Shown here: in pieces, positions 57,205-64,000 of the stretch
Layout of the letters: each line of letters begins with the position of its first letter
Numbering within the stretch: the stretch's first letter is position 1
NCBI GenBank assembly: GCA_024220505.1
Contig: JAKZZE010000021.1
Coordinates: 806,001 to 870,000, forward strand
Length of the DNA: 64,000 nucleotides
Direction of reading: 5' to 3'
Source of the DNA: Rhizopus arrhizus
Lineage: Eukaryota; Mucoromycota; Mucoromycetes; Mucorales; Rhizopodaceae
Made by a program: the position numbers and the translations under genes
The notes under the pieces: generated by a model
Told to the model about the DNA's origin: nothing
The model's input: the letters and a program-made list of their open reading frames with translations, nothing else
Database searches by the model: none

Positions 57205-59607
57205 TTACTGTCCACAGGGAATAAAAAAGCATGTCCGATACCTCATTCCCATTCATATCGATACTTCGCCTCTACATTATCTTTTTTTTTTATTAGCCAT
57301 AAAATTCATCACAACGATCGCGGATATTAGGGCGTGTGAAGCACTGGTTTGACAGATTCTTATTTTGTAATTTTCTTCATTATGGGAGCTGGACTGAGAG
57401 GGCGGAGGGAGCGGGTTTATGAACATGAGCATGGGTAACCGTGGCATTTACAGGGACAGCCGAAAGAATCGTTTCGGCGTCTGCTGAGAGACAATTGCCA
57501 TTAACGTGATATTGGTCTCGAAAGACTTAGATTGGGTTTTGTTGAATTTGTCCTAAGTATATTTTCAGAATCAGGAACAATTATATAAAACATCGCTGAT
57601 AGCGACAGACTATGCAGCTAGTTGATGCTGCATTTGCTTGATCTTGAAAGATATTATCTAGACTATGATGTTATTTTAAAATTTAACTCAAAGAATTAGA
57701 AAGCTGTTAATGAGATTCATGTTTTTGTTCATTTCAGACTTTTTGATATTTATCTGCATACTGGACTCCATCTATATACATGTTCGTATATATATTATAC
57801 TGAATGGTTATTTTTCATTAAATCACAATTTAAGTATCGCTCATGATTAGCTTTTCATAAATAAAAAATGATTCAACTGGAAACAGAATCTTTGGCATAA
57901 ATTGAAGCAACAAACTATGGTATTAAAACACATAACTAAAGCAAAATATTTTAAAGAAATAATTAAATGAAAACTGTCAAGTAATTTTTTGGATCTAAGC
58001 AGAGAGCATGTGTCCCTAACGTTTGCAGACATAAACAGCCTTGAACCGATAGTCATATTTCTGTAAGCTTGGCTATTTCTTTGAACACGTCTCCTGATTT
58101 TACGTCCTTTTGAGATTTGATCTTTGATGCTCTATTTACATGAAACAGACACAGCTACACATCTAATTCAGGTCAAATGTACTGGGTAGTGCTTCATTCG
58201 GATTTGAATATGCCAACAAATACTTGACAGGACGTGAAATAGCTTTTTTTTTTACAGTCATTAAAAAATTGCTATGCTGAGTGAAGTTATTTTTATTTGA
58301 AATTATGTATCACCAAGCAGCCCCATTAAGTAAAAAATACCTAATGATAATAAGATCTCTTTTTGTATATATCATTACTTCATGAATAACATACAGGTAG
58401 AAATGCTTAGAACCGATTAACGACGGGATTTCAACTGCAAAATTATATTTAAAAACATGAAAAAAATCAGAACGACATAGATATTAATAGGCGCTATTCA
58501 ATTCAGATGTCGGATTTTAGTCAAAAAGTGAACTGTTTTTTTTTTCTTTTTTTTTTGTTAGATATCTTATATCTAAAAAGTCCGTCATTGTAATATATTA
58601 TTCACTTCAGCCTTTCAGAATCAATAAAAGAGCATCTAGTTATCCATCTTAGTGCACTTTTATATGATTTAAAGTAACTCAACTTTAGACCATTCGGATC
58701 GGCGACTATTATCATGTGTATTATACAGTGGTCAACATGTTTGTTGTATCATACTCTAATCTCATTAACCTCAAGCGATATCACTTAAAGTCCTTAAAGT
58801 TAATCAGAAGAGGAACATAAGCTAAAGCCCAACGCTATATAGTCGAAAGTGATGACTCATGGATTAAGCAAGTATTATATCCATAAATACAAATCACATT
58901 CACCAGTCTTGTGCTTTTACATTAAATATAAAACAGTGTGATAGTACATCCTTCTCTGCCGGTCTTATTGCTGAGAGCACATTAAAATTTCTGAAGTGCA
59001 ATCATTTGCACATACAAATAAGCCTAAGCTTCTCCATAAACGCATGCTTCTTGGAGAGATAATGCTTGATTATTATCTGCATTGGTTGTAATTATCAACC
59101 TTAAAGTAATTTTTTTTCCTGGACAACCTGATATGTGTCTGTATTCATACTATTACTTTAAAGCAGTCAATTGATTCACCAATCTCCAAACTTGAGGATA
59201 GCTTGGCATAAACTAGGTTTATATTCTCACTGCTGATCAAACATACAAAACAATGCATCAAGTTGAATACTTGATTTAATTTATAGTAAATGTAAATATT
59301 CTAACAACTTTCTTATTTTTAAAGGTTTCATAGTAGCATTTGGTTTGAGCCATAAGCCATTATCCAACAAAATCGAATGCTTTCAATAGAAGCATTTCTA
59401 ATGAGCGGTATTGTTTGTACTAGTATCTTATTATGACATGACTTTATATGAATGCATACAACTCTGATGTAAAAAAAAAAAAAAAAAAAAAAAAAAACTG
59501 TTGTAGTAAACTTGAATAACCTACTGCCTTTCAACCCTAATATCAGGTTTATGAACATTTAAATATAAATACAATCTTATTTTTTTCTTTTTGCTTGCTT
59601 TTCATTA
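57205..59607. other. Long region without supportable genes
   Basis: About 2.4 kb. A GC-richer patch lies at 57370-57500. Open frames such as 57847-58056 (minus) show no domain. A run of about 27 A lies near 59470. No RNA gene or transposon end was recognised. Confidence 0.4.
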
Positions 59608-60901
59608 ATGTCCTTACCAATTCCTGTTATTGATAAAAAGAAATCCAAGTATATCCTCATCACTCACTGTGATTCTTATTTGGGCCGTATTTTAGCCATT
59701 CATCTCGCAGAAGAAATATCCAAACACGATAAAAAGAAGCATTGGTTTGTAAGAGCCATGTGTAAAGAAAAAACTAAATTCAGAAAGGAATTTGAAAAGA
59801 GAGGCATCGAAGTCAAGGTTAAAAACGTTCCATCCAAACAAAACAAGGCGCGGTTATTTATTTTCTCTTTAGGAAGTGGACTATGAAAGTCAAAAGATGA
59901 TTACTGAAGCAATGGAGGGTCGTATTAAGACCATGATCTTCAATCCTCTAACAGATGAGGACCGCCTTGTGACGGAAGCTATAAATGTATTGGATGTGGC
60001 TAGAAAAAAGAAAATTGGTTATGTTGTTATGGTTTCTTTGCAAGTACCAAAAGAATTTTTTTAAAAAAAAAAATAACTTTTTACAAGTAGATATGGTGCA
60101 TCTATCGAAAGGTTTGAAAGTGCTTCTTCTCCTCTTTCCAAATTTAAAGAAATCGAAGATTATCTTACAAAGCTTGACCAATACGGTAAATGGGTTGTCT
60201 TTCGTATTTCCTTTATTCAACAATACTTGTACTTTTGGACCAAAATGATTGAAAGCAAAGCTATGATGGGTATGCCTATCGCTCAGACTGACAATCTAGA
60301 GACCGTTCATGTCAAGGATATTTGCAACTGTGTTGCTCAAGCCGCCTTGACAAAGAAATCAATGGTATGGGATGCTCATGTTTACTTGGAGAAGCGAGTA
60401 TATGATTTAAAAAGTGTCCCTTCATTTACGCTTTACAATATAACCAAGTCCTTGCTCGATTCACTCAAGGAAGACGGTGGTAAGGTACCTGATGTTCATT
60501 CTGTAGTCCTTACAGAGGAGCAAATGAGAAATTACCTTCAATTAGTTGCTTGTGGTACTAAAAGCAAAGAGCTTACGCATCTCTTGGACTCGGCTTCTAT
60601 CAACCTGCCTCCTGCTGCCAAGCCTGGATTAGTTCAAAATACTGTCTATGGTCTTACCAGGCTCCTTTTTGCCCAAACTAGGGAGGAAGATGATCCCAAC
60701 TGGTGCCCTTATCCTGATGACTTGACACCTTTCAGTATCCAGTTAATCATGAGTCACTTTCAATTGGCCCGTAATCCCCAGTGGATACCAGTTGTTGGTA
60801 GCCCAACAGATATACGCGATATCACTGGACGTGATCCTATTGCTGTTTCCAAGTTTTTCATGAATAATCGTCGTCGATTTAGAGGAAATAATTTAATATA
60901 G
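59608..60901 (+). CDS. NmrA-like NAD(P)-binding Rossmann protein
   Basis: Three exons (59608-59817, 59873-60039, 60091-60901) give 395 residues. The N-terminus has an atypical nucleotide-binding turn (KYILITHCDSYLGRILAIHL) followed by FVRAMCKEK. Then come DVARKKKIGYVVMVSLYGAS, KFKEIEDYLTKLDQYG, FIQQYLYFWTKMIESK and ETVHVKDICNCVAQA, an order typical of NmrA-like atypical short-chain reductases that sense NAD(P). A long C-terminal part of about 150 residues is unassigned. The second intron (60040-60090) fits only with a GC donor (GCAAGT) and TAG acceptor; the GT two bases later gives a stop. It is tail-to-tail with the RasGEF gene, 74 bp apart. Confidence 0.75.
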
Positions 60902-60975
60902 CCCTTTTTGTTTTTGGTTTTTTTTTTAAAAGAAAAAGAATAGTGACAATAATTTTTTTATTTTAAAAATGCTGT

Positions 60976-62980
60976 TCATGTCCAAATAAAAGAACTCGAA
61001 GTATCCGCTTGTGTGCTATCCAATGGATGAGGAGACGAAGTACTTTGAGCTACAGTTGAAAGAGAAGGATCACTGTTGAATGAAGCAAGAGAGAATTTAT
61101 GAGTTTGGACTGTGTTGTTATTATTCTTCCAAAACTCTTTACGGAAAATGGCCAGTGAATTGTTACTTTGACTTGTTACTGTACCAGGATATCGTTTCTT
61201 AATACATGTATTTTCACCCTCATCGTCCACATTGATTTCATCAAATGAGAAATGGCGTGGTGAGCGATGTAAGGTAGCAAAGGATTCAATCGACTGATGT
61301 TGTTGTTGGTGCTGCTGTTGTTGTTTTAGAGCAGTGTTGTGATCCACACTTTTCCTTCCAAATAACCAAAATCCAGACATTGGCTTCCTATCAAAATAAT
61401 CTTCTTCGTCTTCTAAGCTCAGGGGTCTACTGGGACTTGTACTGCTACTTGTCAAACTACCGGAGCTACTTCGCGTTGTTGTCAAGCTAACCGAAGATGT
61501 CAGTGGCACCCCATTTGGTCTTGCAGGTTCTCGAAGCACACAGAGTTCATCCACTGTCTTTTCATTTACCCATGGTCTAGTCAACTACAAATAAAGCGTT
61601 AAAAGCCATGATGCAAAAGAAAAGGCTTTTTCAATTTGTTTACCAAATATTGTGTCACAAGACACTGCTGCAAATCGATGCTCATCTTTGTCAGTTCCTC
61701 ATCATGACTATTCTTCCGACCCGAAGTCGCTGCTCTTATTGAAAACTTGGGTCGATTATAAGAAGCGACTTCCTTTGCATGATTGGCACGCAACTCATAT
61801 GGATAATCAGGCCCTTTTTGCATCTCAGTAAATAACGTCAATAGTTCTGTCATCCTAGGATCATTATCACGGTTGTGGAGCGCACCAAGATATGTCATGT
61901 CATGAATAAAGGTACCTAGGAAAGGAACAATTGGATCCAATAGCTTTATATTCTGCAAGACAGTCTGGCGATACTTTTCATAGTTGCTCGCTTCAGACAT
62001 CAGTTCCGTCATTTCTTCCAACAAATTCATCGATTTTTTGGGAACAAACGACCATGATTGCTTTAGGCGTTGTATGGGTGGTGTTCCCAACGCAGAGATC
62101 ACTGCCTTGAGTGTCTGGTAATTTTTTAGTTCATGACACCTGCTAGCGACCTTGATCCAGTAGTTTAGATGCTGTGACCGATCTGTTGCTTCCAGCTTGA
62201 TTAATATGCTGTGCTCAATGAGTCGTGTCAGGTAATTGAAAAAGTCAGTGGATGTCACGATGCTTGTTTCGGGAGATTTGGCAGTGTGGTTTTGAAGTGC
62301 TGCGGGTGTAATGTTGCGGAAGATGGCAGAATCAATCAAGGTCAGTTGGTATGCAGTGATGATTGGATGAAATTGAAGTATAGAAAGGACGTTGAAGACT
62401 TGAAGCGATCGCAGTTTATCAAAAGATGTATCGAATTCTTCCTGCTGCTGCAAGATTTGAGTGATGTAGTCTAAAGGAGGCTGGGGTATCAAAGGTGCAT
62501 CTTCTGAGAGTAAATCAGTAAAACATTTGGCGCGTACGCGGGTCTGAATTCGGGAGGTTGCCATGAGAAATAGGTCTTTATTATAAGAGAGTGTGGATGG
62601 AGGTGATTTGAAAGTACTGGCAATGATGTTTGGTGAAGATGAGCGACGAGGCACAATGGCAGGCTTTACATTTTTAATTCGTATTGATCCTGAGGTTGAA
62701 GCTTTTGTCAACCCTTTGATATAAAGTCAGTTATTGTATGCGATTGTTACCATCTACCTTTTTTCTGTTTTTGTCCTTCAACAGTTTTTGAATTCAAATA
62801 GGTTCTAGGAGGCAAAGGAGGAGGAAGAAAAGAAGATAAGGAAGTTGGTTTTGTAGGTAAAGGTGGAGGTGTCTTCTTTTTGTGTTGCTGTGATATTTGT
62901 TTTGCATGATTTAAACAAGAACCCGCTAAACCAAAAATAGGAGATAAATTATTCTCAGTAACACCTATTGATGGAAACAC
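60976..62980 (-). CDS. RasGEF-domain protein (Cdc25-type guanine nucleotide exchange factor)
   Basis: Three exons (62758-62980, 61644-62713, 60976-61584) give 633 residues. The N-terminal 75 residues are Pro-rich (PPPLPTKPT, PPPLPPRT), possible SH3 ligands. The catalytic Cdc25 domain covers about residues 155-395: ITAYQLTLIDSAIFRNITPA, then FFNYLTRLIEHSI, LNYWIKVASRCHELKNYQTL, SALGTPPIQRL and PFLGTFIHDMTYL. A Ser/Thr-rich C-terminus with a poly-Gln stretch (KQQQQHQQQHQ) follows. No GEF-N, DEP or cyclic-nucleotide domain is seen. The target GTPase (Ras, Rap or Ral type) is not decidable. The exchange-factor call is strong. Confidence 0.88.
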
Positions 62981-64000
62981 GGTTTATTTTTTGTTATTTC
63001 TTTGTTTCATTTCAAAATAAAACTTGCATTGGTCACTGAATTCAAGCTTTCCTAATTCTTCAATAGCAGAAAATAAGGCTTGAATATACAATTGATATGA
63101 ACTCTATATAAATTATGAATAGTTTAATATTCCCCTTTTTTGTTATTATTTCTTATATTAGCTACTCCCTCATCATTCCCTTTTCACTCTCCTCTTTTCC
63201 ACGTTTTCTGTTTACCTTGAATTGGCCAGATTCATAATAACTTAAGGCTTCACACATCAAACTTTGCATTGAAATTTCAGTTGTTAGAGGTACAGATAGT
63301 GATAACATCTCCAGTATGTTTTTATACAATATGTAACAGCATATATAAGTAACTATATATATTTTATCTTATGTATAGTCTATGTCAGGGCTCAGCCTTG
63401 AATAGATAATAATGAATGAAATAAAGGGAAAAAAAAAAGAAAAGAAAAATAGAGAAAAGTTGACGATAGAAGTTTAAAAAAAGAACAATGGAACAACGTC
63501 ACTATTTGTTTACATGTGCGTATATTTGTTAAAAAGGGGGGCAGACAGAAAAGGAGAGAAACTAAGGCAGATGAGTGAGCAACGATACCTTTCTCCCTAC
63601 AAAGTTATTTTACAATATTGAGTTATACTTCTTCATTCTCCTTTTTTATTTTATTCTTTGTTTATCGATCAAAACCATAGTTCTCATTACACACATTCTA
63701 TTAGGAAAGATAATTTAAACGTGATCTTCACAGCTCCACCCTACCTTCTATCCCTTGATAATGCAGCTGCGCTAACCGCACATTGATTTACAAATGACAT
63801 TATTAGCGCACATACTCATGAAATCAGTATAGGGGAGATGATCAAAATTGACAGTGGATCATACATTTGACAGGATGGCTATTATATTAGCTACCCTTAA
63901 AACGCGATCGATTGTAGACAAGAGGGTAAAGGGATAGGAGGCTATGCGTTTTGCTTGTTTAATTTTATTTCATTTAAAGAAAGAAAATTAAGTAAATTGT
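62981..64000. other. Upstream region of the RasGEF gene, no gene seen
   Basis: The last kilobase is AT-rich and non-coding as far as I can tell. It holds the RasGEF promoter; no element stands out. Confidence 0.45.

Noticed and set aside
57847..58056. 69-codon frame on the minus strand in the right-hand spacer
   Set aside because: Isolated, no motif, no flanking exons; possibly old relic but not supportable.

Overview
The window is nuclear DNA of a filamentous early-diverging fungus, most likely Mucoromycota (Mucorales-type). The grounds are AT-rich sequence with many long poly(A/T) tracts, compact genes on both strands, and many introns of about 45-60 nt with GTAAG-type donors. Conserved fungal genes are present, as are two gene families that I associate from memory with Mucoromycota accessory DNA. 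I cannot name the species. No tRNA, rRNA, CRISPR array or bacterial operon was seen. Exon joins were derived by hand from reading frame, GT(or GC)-AG borders and protein family fit. They are predictions.

Region 1-14 kb: 3' part of a mitochondrial carrier gene, a SANT/Myb-like gene, a decayed Tc1/mariner copy, a kinesin-13 motor, mitochondrial ribosomal protein uL24m, a seven-exon KH-domain RNA-binding protein and cytosolic ribosomal protein L26 (also uL24). Region 14-29 kb: a SmgGDS-like armadillo protein, a secreted Asp/His-rich repeat protein containing a 10-nt microexon, TFIIS, a GST-like protein, an unrecognised 311-aa protein, a PAQR-family seven-helix receptor, a small secreted expansin-like protein, MOB2 and a MIT-domain protein. 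Region 29-40 kb: GCN1 (about 7.6 kb), divergent from COQ8, which meets NSE4 tail to tail.

Region 40.9-57.2 kb is accessory. It holds two TA-flanked composite structures built on two different DD34E (IS630/Tc1-like) transposases. In each, one end of the transposon, including the end of its transposase gene, is repeated in inverted orientation at the far border. The interior holds non-transposase cargo. The first (40978-45228) has 522-bp inverted arms around a broken PD-(D/E)XK-like gene. The second (50087-57202) has 266-bp inverted arms around a multi-exon accessory gene, a Tc1 insertion and a broken PPS1-like phosphatase. Between them lie the housekeeping genes MSC7-like ALDH and HYM1/MO25.

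Region 57-64 kb: a long stretch without clear genes, then an NmrA-like Rossmann protein meeting a RasGEF gene tail to tail. MOB2 and HYM1 belong to the same RAM kinase network. GCN1, TFIIS and the two uL24 proteins are general expression machinery.
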